A stretch of 58,560 nt of DNA from Mycobacterium sp. 1164985.4 (GTDB taxonomy: Bacteria > Actinomycetota > Actinomycetes > Mycobacteriales > Mycobacteriaceae): NCBI RefSeq assembly GCF_001668575.1, contig NZ_LZMD01000101.1, positions 1 to 58,560 on the forward strand, in the 5' to 3' direction. Shown here piece after piece: positions 8,596 to 17,041 of this stretch. The notes beneath the pieces were generated by a model, which did no database searches, was not told where the DNA came from, and saw only the letters and a list, made by a program, of their open reading frames with translations. Numbering within the stretch: the first letter of the stretch is position 1; the number at the start of each line of letters is the position of its first letter. A program made the position numbers and the translations under genes.

Positions 8596-9926
8596 GAACT
8601 GGCCAGATAGCGTCGGCGTTCCCAGTCGCTGACATGGCCGATGTACTGCTCCCACTCGCTGCGGGCGATCGCGGCGAAGTCGTGCACGGAATCCGCACCG
8701 AGGATCTCCGTGATCGTGTCGTCCTGTGTGGCCAACGCCAGCGCCACCCCGAGGGACTCCGGCAGCGGTGCTCCGCTGCCGTAGAGATTGCCGTCGCCGC
8801 GCTCGGCCGGTGTGCGGCCCGCCTCGATACCGGCGACCACCGCGGCTAGCGCCGAGGCGACCAGCCAGTAGGGATTCGAATCAGAGGCACCGCTACGCAA
8901 TTCGATCCGGGTGGCGTTCGGATCGGACTCGACCAGGGAGCGCACCGCGGCACTGCGATTGTCGCGGCTCCACGTCACCGTCGTGGGGGCGAACGAATCG
9001 GGTGCGAAGCGACGGTAGGCGTTCACCGAGTGGGCACCGAACAATGTGATCGACGGTAGATGCTCGAGCAGTCCCGCGATCGCCCGCAGCGCCAGGTCGT
9101 TCTCGCCGCCGTCGACCGGCGCGAAAGCCGGTGCGCCGTCGCGCCACAACGAGATGTGCAGATGGGCGGAACTGCCGGAGTGCTCGGTGAACGGCTTGGG
9201 CATGAAGGACGCCAGTTTGCCGTGTTTGCGGGCCACCTCCTTGGCGGCGTACTTGAGCCGCGCGGCGTCATCGGCCGCCTCGAGCGCGTCGGTGTAGACG
9301 AGGTTCGTTTCGACCTGCCCCGGGCCGTACTCGGTCTGGATGCCCTCCAATCGGGTGAAAGCGCCGAGGGTTTCGTATAGGTCGGTGATCAGCGGGTCGA
9401 GCGCGTTGGCGTTCTCCAGCGAGTAGGCGTGGATGTCGTGTTGAAACGGCGACCCGTCGGGGTCGAGCAGGTAGAACTCCAGTTCCACGCCCACCTTGGC
9501 CGTGTAGCCGTGGGTGGCGAGCCGCGCCAGCACCCGCCGCAGGATGGCGCGCGGATCCAGTAGCGACGGGTTGCGGTCGTGCGCAACGATATCGGCGATG
9601 ACATGGCCGACGCCGGGCCGCCACGGCAGTGCGCGGAAGGTGGTCAGGTCGGGTACGGCGTACACGTCGGGATAGCCGCCGTCCCAGTTCGTGAGCCGCA
9701 ACGAGTCGATCACGGTTCCGTCGGTGTTCCAGCCCAGCGACGCCTCGCAGAACGCGAACCCGGCGCCGCGCGCGCGTTCGAGGAACTGAGCCGCCGGGAT
9801 GCGCTTGCCCTGCGCGTGGCCGAACGGATCGCTCCACGCCACCTCGATCTCGGTCAGGGAGCCGTCGTCGAGGCGGGCCAGCAGTTCTCGCTCGGCCGCC
9901 GAAGCGGATTCGATCGTCTGCGTCAT
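8592..9926 (-). CDS. glutamine-synthetase-family ligase (likely gamma-glutamyl-amine ligase)
   Basis: A 444-residue GS-fold protein. Catalytic-domain landmarks are VGVELEFYLLD (metal Glu), GPGQVETNLVY, the HLHISLW ATP/Glu loop, NRSAAVR and RIELRSG. The N-terminal beta-grasp part carries WSDPFGHAQGKRIPA. Sequence is unlike classical GlnA1 and unlike the second GS-like gene at 17042, and it lies between an amino-acid/amine permease and a flavoenzyme. By analogy with PuuA/GlnA3-type enzymes it could glutamylate an imported amine; that is inference. ATG 9926 and its stop are both coupled by ATGA overlaps. Confidence 0.88.
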   Translation of the reverse strand: MTQTIESASAAERELLARLDDGSLTEIEVAWSDPFGHAQGKRIPAAQFLERARGAGFAFCEASLGWNTDGTVIDSLRLTNWDGGYPDVYAVPDLTTFRALPWRPGVGHVIADIVAHDRNPSLLDPRAILRRVLARLATHGYTAKVGVELEFYLLDPDGSPFQHDIHAYSLENANALDPLITDLYETLGAFTRLEGIQTEYGPGQVETNLVYTDALEAADDAARLKYAAKEVARKHGKLASFMPKPFTEHSGSSAHLHISLWRDGAPAFAPVDGGENDLALRAIAGLLEHLPSITLFGAHSVNAYRRFAPDSFAPTTVTWSRDNRSAAVRSLVESDPNATRIELRSGASDSNPYWLVASALAAVVAGIEAGRTPAERGDGNLYGSGAPLPESLGVALALATQDDTITEILGADSVHDFAAIARSEWEQYIGHVSDWERRRYLASS

Positions 9927-11356
9927 GTGTGGGCCCGCTCCCCGACGCGGGTGCCGACGACTGTGCCGACGGCGAAGGAGCCGACCAGCAGCCCGATGAC
10001 GATCCAGGCGAGGATGCTCGAACCACCCACCAGATCCCTCAGGTTGGCGAGGATCAGCACCAGCGCCGCGGTCAGCCCGACAAGCCCCAGCGCCGGTGCG
10101 ATACGCACCCGCCACTGTGAATGGCCCCGCCGATCGCGAGCGAAGAACACCAGAACCGAAACCGACGTGGCGATCAGCAGCACCACGAATCCGACGGTCG
10201 TCGTGCCGGCGAACCAGGTGTAGAACTGCGCGGCCGGGTCGAGCTTGAAGACCACCGCCAGCGCGATACTCACCGCGACGACACCGGAGATCCACAGCGA
10301 AGCCTGGTGCGGCGAGCCGTGTTTGGTGTGCGGATAGCTCAACGACGCGGGAAGCACGTCGCGCTGCGACAGTGCGAACACGTAACGCGACGCGACGTTG
10401 TGGAAAGCCAGGATGCAGGCGAACAGGCTGGTGAAATACAGCACGGTGATGATGTCGCTGCCGACGAGGCCGATGTAGCGCTGGGCGGTGTCGGCCAAAA
10501 ATGTTCCGCCGGCCTCGGTGGCCTGGGTGATGGCCTGCTCGTCGCCCCAGCCCGAGATCAGCGCCCAGGAGGTGACCGCATAGAACACGCCGATGAGGAT
10601 CAAGGCGGCGTAGGTGGCTCGCGGGATGGTGCGTTCCGGGGTGCGAGCCTCATCCCGGAAAATCGCGGTGGCTTCGAACCCGACGTAACTGATCAGTGCG
10701 AACAACAATCCGATGCCCAACGAGCCGGAGAAGATGGCGTTCGGGTTGACGATGCCGCTGGACAGCCCGTGATCGCCGCCCCGCACGACGATCACCAGGT
10801 CGAGGACCAACACGATCGCGATCTCCGCGGTCAGGAGCACGGCGAGCACCCGGCTGGACAGCTCGATGTTGCGGTAACCGAGATAGGTGGTGACCACGAA
10901 GGCGACCGCGGCGAACAACCACCACGGAACGGTGGGGCCGCCGAACAATTCGACGACGCTCACGCCTGCCGGGCCGAGCAGGCCGTAGACGCCGGCCTCC
11001 AGCGCGACGTAGCTCAGGAGTGCGACGAACGCGATGCCGATGCCGACCGGAAAACCCAGAGCCTTGCGGACATAGGAGAAGAACGCCCCGGCCTCCTCGA
11101 CGTAGGGAGTCAGGGCGGTGAAACCGACCGCGAAGAACAGCAGCACGATTGTGGCGGCGACGAAGGTCGCGGGGAAGCCGGCGCCGTTGCCCGACGCCAG
11201 CCCCAGCGGGACGACCCCGCCGATCACGCCGAGCGGTGCCGCCGCGGCAACGACCATGAACACGATTGCCGGCACTCCGAGATTGCCCCGCAGCTTGCGT
11301 GCGGGAGCTCCGACCTTCTCGCTCAAAGCCTCTGGTGGAGCGACGATTTCAGACAT
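9923..11356 (-). CDS. APC-superfamily amino acid/polyamine permease
   Basis: A 477-residue integral membrane protein with about 12-14 predicted helices. The first helix region VPAIVFMVVAAAAPLGVIGG carries the APC signature of unwound TM1, and VGFEATAIFRDEARTPERTIPRA is the typical TM6-loop consensus. It should import an amino acid or amine by proton symport. ATG 11356 has GAAGGACG upstream; a longer open frame lacks support. It is the first gene of the permease-ligase-flavoenzyme operon and is divergent from the MetQ-like gene across a 150-bp shared control region. Confidence 0.92.
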   Translation of the reverse strand: MSEIVAPPEALSEKVGAPARKLRGNLGVPAIVFMVVAAAAPLGVIGGVVPLGLASGNGAGFPATFVAATIVLLFFAVGFTALTPYVEEAGAFFSYVRKALGFPVGIGIAFVALLSYVALEAGVYGLLGPAGVSVVELFGGPTVPWWLFAAVAFVVTTYLGYRNIELSSRVLAVLLTAEIAIVLVLDLVIVVRGGDHGLSSGIVNPNAIFSGSLGIGLLFALISYVGFEATAIFRDEARTPERTIPRATYAALILIGVFYAVTSWALISGWGDEQAITQATEAGGTFLADTAQRYIGLVGSDIITVLYFTSLFACILAFHNVASRYVFALSQRDVLPASLSYPHTKHGSPHQASLWISGVVAVSIALAVVFKLDPAAQFYTWFAGTTTVGFVVLLIATSVSVLVFFARDRRGHSQWRVRIAPALGLVGLTAALVLILANLRDLVGGSSILAWIVIGLLVGSFAVGTVVGTRVGERAHT

Positions 11357-11506
11357 GTACTGCGTCCTTCGGTGGTAGTTACGGGCACGATAGGGATAAC
11401 GCGCTGCGTGGCACCACATCTGGAGTCACCGTGAGTCCTAGGTCGTAACAATTGGACACATTCGGGCTGACTTGCACACCTCGGCCGCCTCTGTAGTCTT
11501 CGGGCG

Positions 11507-12256
11507 GTGAGCAGCTCTGTGCGAGCGGTGCGGGCCAGGGGGTGCCCGCTGCGGGTGGGCGCCACACCGGTGCCGCACGCCGAGATCCTCGATCATGCGC
11601 GGGATCTGCTGGCGCGGCACGACATCGACCTGCAGATCGAGATATTCGAGAGCTTCGACGAACCCAACGAGCTGCTCGCCGCGGGGCGCCTGCACGCGAA
11701 CTTCTTCCAGTACCTGCCGTTCCTGGACGATTTCAACCGTCGCACGGGAAACCTCCTGGTGCCGGTCGTGCCGGTGCACATCGAACCGTTTGGGTTGTAC
11801 TCCACCGAGATCGCCGACCTGGCTGCCATTCCCGAGTACGCCGAAGTGGCGCTGCCGTCGGACCCGGTCAACATCGACCGGTCGCTGGTGATGCTCGACG
11901 ACCTGGGGCTGATCGAGTGTGTTCGTGCGCGCAAGGGCCTCGTGGATTTGACCGACATCCGGGCCAACCCGCGCCGGCTGATTTTCAAGAAGCTGACCAG
12001 TTGGACGCTGGGCGGACTGCGCAAGGACTTCGACGTGGTCTTTCTGTTCGGCAACCAGGCGATGGAATGGGGCGTCGACATCGGCAGTGCCCTGCACTGC
12101 GACCGCGGAAATCTCGCGTACTCCGAATATCTGGTGGCCAGACCCGACAACCATGACAGCGCCGCGGTGCGCACGCTGGCCCACGCGCTGAACTGCGAAT
12201 CGACCCGCGAATTCATCACCACCACGTACGCGGGTCAGGTGCTGGCGGCGTTCTAG
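11507..12256 (+). CDS. MetQ/NlpA-like substrate-binding protein without signal peptide
   Basis: A 249-residue homolog of the D-methionine-binding lipoprotein family: RVGATPVPHAEILDHARDLL, HANFFQYLPFLDDFN, VVPVHIEPFGLYSTEI and ALPSDPVNIDRSL are typical NlpA consensus pieces. Only about 15 residues precede the mature-like start, with no hydrophobic segment and no lipobox, so the product should stay in the cytoplasm. No MetN/MetI gene is nearby. A -10 TAGTCT at 11494-11499 ends 7 nt before GTG 11507, predicting a leaderless mRNA. It may have been recruited as a ligand sensor or carrier; this is inference. Confidence 0.8.
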   Translation: MSSSVRAVRARGCPLRVGATPVPHAEILDHARDLLARHDIDLQIEIFESFDEPNELLAAGRLHANFFQYLPFLDDFNRRTGNLLVPVVPVHIEPFGLYSTEIADLAAIPEYAEVALPSDPVNIDRSLVMLDDLGLIECVRARKGLVDLTDIRANPRRLIFKKLTSWTLGGLRKDFDVVFLFGNQAMEWGVDIGSALHCDRGNLAYSEYLVARPDNHDSAAVRTLAHALNCESTREFITTTYAGQVLAAF

Positions 12257-12261
12257 GCCTT

Positions 12262-12840
12262 GTGCTCAGGGCGAGCGAAAAGCTGTGCCGCGCGATCGGG
12301 GGCGATGACAGTGATGGGGTGTACCAGTCCGCCTCGCAACGGCAGGGCCCGCCCGCCGCCGAGCTTCATGTGGTGCTGGTTTTTGATATCCCCGACGACT
12401 CGCCCGTATCAGCGGACCGCACAGCGTATCTCGCGGATGAGTACGGACGCCTCATCGCCACGTCGATTCCCGGTGTCCGCGTGCGCGAGGCGGTTATCAC
12501 CCGCGCCTCTACGTCGCGTCACCGGCCCCGACCGGCCACCGGATTGTCGATCGACCGGACCGCGCGGGAGGTACGTGTCGACGGGCAGTGTGTGAGGATG
12601 ACCTACCGCGAGTTCGAATTGCTGTGCCACTTCGCAAGCCGGCCGGGCGCCGTCGTTTCGCGCGACGAGCTGATCGCCCAGGTCTGGCACGACTGGGCGC
12701 CAGGTGATTCACGGCGGACCGTCGACACCCACATCCGTCGGATACGAGCCAAACTCGGCCGGTTCGCCGGCGTTCTGACGACGATCCGCGGCCGCGGGTA
12801 CCGCTTCGATCCCGGACCCGAGGTGTACGTCGCGGCGTGA
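12262..12840 (+). CDS. orphan winged-helix (OmpR/PhoB C-terminal type) regulator
   Basis: The last ~95 residues form an OmpR/PhoB DNA-binding domain: LSIDRTAREVRVDGQCVRMT, YREFELLCHFASRPGAVVSRDELIAQVW, RRTVDTHIRRIRAKLG (recognition helix) and TIRGRGYRF. The first ~90 residues do not show the Asp/Thr/Lys pattern of a phosphorylated receiver domain, so it is probably not a two-component regulator. Start is uncertain: TTG 12262, just after the MetQ-like stop, or GTG 12319. Close spacing to the MetQ-like gene suggests co-transcription and control of the neighbouring transport/ligase locus. Confidence 0.8.
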   Translation: MLRASEKLCRAIGGDDSDGVYQSASQRQGPPAAELHVVLVFDIPDDSPVSADRTAYLADEYGRLIATSIPGVRVREAVITRASTSRHRPRPATGLSIDRTAREVRVDGQCVRMTYREFELLCHFASRPGAVVSRDELIAQVWHDWAPGDSRRTVDTHIRRIRAKLGRFAGVLTTIRGRGYRFDPGPEVYVAA

Positions 12841-12842
12841 GG

Positions 12843-13241
12843 CTAGAGCGTGGCGGTTAACGGTCCCCACGGCCGGCAGACCGGTTCGGGAGGATTGCCC
12901 GCCGTCGCGCAGCCTCGGCCGGTGGCCACATAGGTGGCGCCCGGTTGGTACGGCGAGTAATACGCCAGCGCAGTCAGTAGCCCGTTGTTCTGCTCGCATC
13001 GTTGCGGCCCCGGGCTGCCCTGGAGTTCGACGCAAGCGACCGACTGATACGGCGTGCCGCCGTTGCAGTCCGCAGGCGTCATCGTCACCGCGACCATGTC
13101 GGTACCCGACACCTGGACGACGTGGGGTGCCGAGAGCGTGAAGGTGCACGGCGGATCGGCCGGGTCGGCGTCCGCCAGCGCGGTCACCGACAGACAGCTC
13201 CAGGCGAGGGTGAAGACCGCGACCATCAGCGACCTGATCAT
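12843..13241 (-). CDS. small secreted Cys-containing protein
   Basis: About 132 residues with an N-terminal signal peptide (MIRSLMVAVFTLAWSCLSV, cleavage near ALADA) and a mature part with six cysteines (PPCTFTL, PADCNGG, VACVEL, QRCEQNN, GCATAG, EPVCRPWG), which suggests disulfides outside the cytoplasm. No family was recognised. GTG 13262 is an alternative, slightly longer start. It is convergent with the winged-helix regulator, with 2 bp between stops. Confidence 0.65.
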   Translation of the reverse strand: MIRSLMVAVFTLAWSCLSVTALADADPADPPCTFTLSAPHVVQVSGTDMVAVTMTPADCNGGTPYQSVACVELQGSPGPQRCEQNNGLLTALAYYSPYQPGATYVATGRGCATAGNPPEPVCRPWGPLTATL

Positions 13242-13301
13242 CTTCGGATCGTAGGCCACCACCGCGTCCTCATGTGCCGCCTTTTTGGCGTGATCACGAC
13301 A

Positions 13302-14213
13302 TCAGGCCAGGTAGCGGCTTAGCCAGTCCTGCACGCGGCGCCACGCGTCGGCCGCGGCCGACGCGTTGTACCGCTCCCCTGTGTTGTTGAAGAACGCGTG
13401 GTTGGCGTCGGGTTCGGTGACCAACTCGAAGACCAGGCCCGCCTTCTCGAGCGCGGCCCGCGCGACGGGCTCGGTGGCGTTGACCCGCTGATCCTGCGCC
13501 GCGTAAATGCCAAGCACGGCAACATCTTTAGAGCCAGAGAAGTCGGGGTTGTCCGGCGTCGGGCCGTAGAACGGCACAGCGGCCGACAGCCTGGGTTCAC
13601 CGGCGGCCAGCAGCCGCCACACGTAACCACCGCCCATACAGAAGCCGACGGCGGCGACCTTCTTGCCGGGTACGCGCCGCTGCAGTTCGTCCACTCCCGA
13701 TTTCAGGTCAGCGATGGCGTCCTCCGGCGGGATCGTGCCCAGCGCGGCCGTCGCCTCGGCGGGGTCGGCGAAGGTCGCCGTACCGCCCTGAGCGGAGAGC
13801 AGGTCGATCGCCAACGCCGAGTATCCGGTTCCGGCGAACCGGCCCGCGACCGAGCGGATGTGGTCGTTGAGGCCCTTGTTCTCGTGGATCACGAGAACGG
13901 CGCCGCGTGGCTCCTGCGCTTCGGCCCACGCGGCCTGCAGCTCGCCGCGCGGCCCGGCCCAGGTGATCGGGGTGGTGGGCACCGTGTTCTCGCTGCCGGG
14001 CGGCGGGGCGCTCGCGGTGGCGGCGCCGGTCGACGTGGCGGGGGCGTCGGTCGTCGGCTCCCGGTTCTGGCTGCATGCGGCGAACAACGCCGTGGCCCCC
14101 GCGGTGCCGATACCCAGCAGCGCGAGCCGGCGCAGCGCTTCGCGTCGGGACAGCAACCCATCGACGTGGTCAGTGGCAATTTCTTCGGCGATGTACCGCT
14201 GCACAGGGGTCAC
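13302..14213 (-). CDS. dienelactone hydrolase family protein, Tat-exported lipoprotein
   Basis: A 303-residue alpha/beta hydrolase. The N-terminus carries a twin-arginine motif (SRREALRRLALLG, residues 22-34), a hydrophobic stretch and a lipobox LFAAC, followed by a Thr/Pro/Ala linker. The catalytic domain has a Cys nucleophile in GFCMGGGYVWR, an Asp in the YAAQDQRVN region and a His in DANHAFFNNTGERYN, the Cys-Asp-His triad of dienelactone hydrolases. It should act at the outer face of the membrane. Physiological substrate unknown; similar proteins are annotated YghX-like. Confidence 0.9.
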   Translation of the reverse strand: MTPVQRYIAEEIATDHVDGLLSRREALRRLALLGIGTAGATALFAACSQNREPTTDAPATSTGAATASAPPPGSENTVPTTPITWAGPRGELQAAWAEAQEPRGAVLVIHENKGLNDHIRSVAGRFAGTGYSALAIDLLSAQGGTATFADPAEATAALGTIPPEDAIADLKSGVDELQRRVPGKKVAAVGFCMGGGYVWRLLAAGEPRLSAAVPFYGPTPDNPDFSGSKDVAVLGIYAAQDQRVNATEPVARAALEKAGLVFELVTEPDANHAFFNNTGERYNASAAADAWRRVQDWLSRYLA

Positions 14214-14368
14214 CTCCGCGAGTATGCCCCGGCGCCGACGCCACCGGAACCCACTCAGCGGCAGGTAACCGCACTGATAAGTGCATGTCAGTCGCGTGAG
14301 TAGACAAAATCTCGGATCTGTTCACGGATTCGATTGACAGGCTAATTGGCGGACGGTTCTATGACGGG

Positions 14369-16159
14369 GTGACCTACGACACGATCATCCGCAACGGCCG
14401 CTGGTTCGATGGCACCGGTGCCCCGTCGGCGGTCCGCAACCTGGGCATCCGCGATGGGCACATCGTGGCGATCAGCCCCGACGAACTCGACGCCATCGGC
14501 TGCCCGCAGGTCATCGACGCCAGTGGCAAGTGGATCCTGCCCGGCATGCTCGACATCCACACCCACTACGACGTCGAAGTGCTCAATGGGCCCGCCCTCG
14601 CCGAATCGCTGCGCCACGGCGTGACCACGGTGATGCTCGGGTCCTGCTCACTGTCCACCGTGCACGTCGACGCCGGCGACGCCGGCGACATCTTCGGCCG
14701 GGTAGAGGCGATCCCGCGCGACCATGTGATCTCCGCGATCGAGCAGCACAAGACGTGGACGAACTGTGAGGAATACATCCAGGCGCTGGAGTCGCGACCA
14801 CTCGGCCCCAACATCGCGGCCTTCATCGGTCACTCCGACATGCGCGCCGCGACGATGGGACTCGATCGCGCCACCCGCAAAGACCAGCGCCCCACGAAAG
14901 CCGAGCAGGCCCAGATGGAGCGCTGGCTGTCCGACGCGCTCAAGGCCGGATTCGTCGGAATGTCCTCGCAACAACTGCTGTTCGACAAGCTCGACGGTGA
15001 CGTGTGCCGCTCGAGGACCCTCCCGTCGACGTACGCCAAACCGCGTGAGCTACGCCGGCTGAAGTCGCTGCTGCGACGCACCGGCCGAATCCTGCAGTCG
15101 GGCCCCGACATTCAGAACCCGCTCAACCTCGGCTCGCAGCTGGCGCAGTCGCTCGGCATTGTCCGCAATCCGCTCAAGACCAGCCTGCTGTCCGCCGCGG
15201 ATGTGAAGTCGAACCCGTACAGCATCCACGCACTGGGCCCGGCGGCCCGGCTGGTCAACAAGCTCGGCGGGAACTTCCGCTGGCAGCATCTGCCCGTTCC
15301 GTTCGAGGTCTACGCCGACGGCATCGATCTGGTTGTCTTCGAGGAGTTCGGCGCGGGCGCGGCGGCGCTGCACCTGCGCGACGAAGTCGAGCGAAATGAG
15401 TTGATGCGTGACGCCGCCTATCGTCGGCGCTTCCGCAAGGAGTACGAGAGCAAGCTCGGTATTCGGGTGTGGCAGCGCGACTTCTTCGACGCCGAAATCG
15501 TCGCGTGCCCCGACGCCTCGGTCGTCGGCAAGTCATTCGGCCAGGTCGGGCAGGAGCGGGGCGGTGTGCATCCCGTCGACGCTTTCCTCGACCTGGTGCT
15601 CGAACACGGCGCGGCGTTGCGCTGGCGCACCACGATCTCCAACCACCGCCCCAAGGTGCTCAAAAAGCTCGCGGCGGACTCGGGTATCCAGATGGGCTTC
15701 TCCGACGCGGGCGCGCACCTGCGCAATATGGCGTTCTACAACATGGGGTTGCGGTTGCTTCGCCATGTGCACAGCGCCGAACGCGCAGGGAAACCGTTCA
15801 TGACAATTGAACACGCAGTGCACCGGCTCACCGGCGAGCTGGCCGACTGGTATCGGCTGGACGCCGGCCACCTGCGCATCGGCGACCGGGCCGACGTCGT
15901 GATCGTCGACCCCGCCCACCTCGATGACTCGCTGGACAGTTACGCCGAGGAGCGCGTCGATCAGTACGGCGGGCTGTCGCGCATGGTCAACCGCAACGAC
16001 GAGACGGTAGCGGCGGTGTTCGTCGGCGGCCGTGCTGTCTTCCTGGACGGTAAGCCGACCGAGCTTGTCGGCCAACGGCGGACCGGGCGTTTCCTGCGCG
16101 CAGCGCACAAGTCACCTGCGCCCGCCCAACAGGAAGGTGAATTGACCAGTGTCGGTTGA
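14369..16159 (+). CDS. amidohydrolase (N-acyl-D-amino-acid deacylase family)
   Basis: A 596-residue metal-dependent amidohydrolase. DTIIRNGRWFDGTGAP and KWILPGMLDIHTHYDVE give the composite beta-sandwich entry and the HxH-type metal motif; ATIGH-like FIGHSDMR, GFSDAGAHLRNMAFYN (metal Asp/His) and GHLRIGDRADVVIVDPAHL close the barrel and sandwich. These are D-aminoacylase-family features. GTG 14369 is the start. The last 11 bp overlap the NTF2-like gene at 16149, so the two are probably translated as a unit. Substrate cannot be read from sequence. Confidence 0.9.
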   Translation: MTYDTIIRNGRWFDGTGAPSAVRNLGIRDGHIVAISPDELDAIGCPQVIDASGKWILPGMLDIHTHYDVEVLNGPALAESLRHGVTTVMLGSCSLSTVHVDAGDAGDIFGRVEAIPRDHVISAIEQHKTWTNCEEYIQALESRPLGPNIAAFIGHSDMRAATMGLDRATRKDQRPTKAEQAQMERWLSDALKAGFVGMSSQQLLFDKLDGDVCRSRTLPSTYAKPRELRRLKSLLRRTGRILQSGPDIQNPLNLGSQLAQSLGIVRNPLKTSLLSAADVKSNPYSIHALGPAARLVNKLGGNFRWQHLPVPFEVYADGIDLVVFEEFGAGAAALHLRDEVERNELMRDAAYRRRFRKEYESKLGIRVWQRDFFDAEIVACPDASVVGKSFGQVGQERGGVHPVDAFLDLVLEHGAALRWRTTISNHRPKVLKKLAADSGIQMGFSDAGAHLRNMAFYNMGLRLLRHVHSAERAGKPFMTIEHAVHRLTGELADWYRLDAGHLRIGDRADVVIVDPAHLDDSLDSYAEERVDQYGGLSRMVNRNDETVAAVFVGGRAVFLDGKPTELVGQRRTGRFLRAAHKSPAPAQQEGELTSVG

Positions 16160-16592
16160 GGATACGGTTCTCGGCATGTGGAAGGCGCTGTCGGCGCGTG
16201 ACTGGAAGGAGGTCAAGACCTTCCTGTCCGACGACTGCATCTACCTCGACATGCCCGTGGGCCCGGCGGCCGCCGCGCGCGGCCCGGAGGACATCGTCAA
16301 GCGCCTCAAGATCGGCCTCGAGCCGCTGGCCTCCTACGAGAACTTCACCGGGCTGATGGTCGACAACGGCACAGACGTCATGTACGAGCATTCCGAGGAA
16401 TGGCATTGGCCCACAGGCGAATCAGCCGTGCTTCAGTTCGTCACCGTGCATCGCGTCGAGAACGGCAAGATCACCCTGTGGAAAGACTACTGGGACATGG
16501 GCGCGCTGGCCAACAACGCTCCGCCCACCTGGATGGAAGACTTCGCCAACGCCGATATGTCGTGGGTGTTCGACGCGACCGGCCTCATCTGA
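16149..16592 (+). CDS. NTF2-like / limonene-epoxide-hydrolase-fold protein
   Basis: A 147-residue protein with the SnoaL/limonene-epoxide-hydrolase fold: VEDTVLGMWKALSARDWKEVKTFLSDDCIYLDMP, RGPEDIVKRLKIGLEPL, EEWHWPTGESAVLQFVTVHRVENGKITLWKDYWD. Acid/base residues typical of LEH could be the Asp in KDYWDMG, but this is not certain. GTG 16149 lies within the 3' end of the amidohydrolase gene (11-bp overlap), so a shared pathway is likely. Confidence 0.82.
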   Translation: MSVEDTVLGMWKALSARDWKEVKTFLSDDCIYLDMPVGPAAAARGPEDIVKRLKIGLEPLASYENFTGLMVDNGTDVMYEHSEEWHWPTGESAVLQFVTVHRVENGKITLWKDYWDMGALANNAPPTWMEDFANADMSWVFDATGLI

Positions 16593-16614
16593 GGCGACGG
16601 TTACTCACGCGCGC

Positions 16615-16878
16615 TCAGAGCGGACGCGTCGAATAGTAGCCACCATCCATGTAGTAATCACGGAACTTGTTGCCTTCGTTGTCCTTATAGGTACACGTAG
16701 AAAACCGCGTGCCACCCTTGGAGGTGGTGCTGTAGGTGCCACCGGCGGAAGCACATTCGCCCTTGATGGTGTTCTCCGAGAGTTTCTCGGCGTGAGCGAC
16801 GGGTGCGATCGTGGTGATGAGCGTGCCGAGTACGGCGGCCGTCACCACGGCAAGTGAGGTGGTGCGTGAACGAGGCAT
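16615..16878 (-). CDS. small secreted protein with one disulfide candidate
   Basis: An 87-residue protein with a signal peptide (MPRSRTTSLAVVTAAVLG..., cleavage after PVAHA) and a ~55-residue mature domain with two cysteines (GECASAGG and STCTYKDN), many Gly/Ser/Tyr and the end YYMDGGYYSTRPL. ATG 16878 has a strong GGAGAAGGG site 5 nt upstream, better than the longer frame starting at 16971. No known family; convergent with the NTF2-like gene. Confidence 0.72.
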   Translation of the reverse strand: MPRSRTTSLAVVTAAVLGTLITTIAPVAHAEKLSENTIKGECASAGGTYSTTSKGGTRFSTCTYKDNEGNKFRDYYMDGGYYSTRPL

Positions 16879-17041
16879 TTTCCCTTCTCCTTTTCGGCGT
16901 TTTCGGGTTTTCGTGTCGCATGCATTGCGACTACCGCGATACTCGTTGATCGCCACGTCACCCGAAATCACCGGAGAGCTAGATTCGACTCGTGAATTCG
17001 GAAGGGTTTCCTATCCGCCGGGCAATGCAACAGCGCAGGGC

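Noticed and set aside
10121..11434. Open frame antisense to the APC permease
   Set aside because: Asp/Arg/Gly-rich, no motif; the minus-strand permease has all family signatures.
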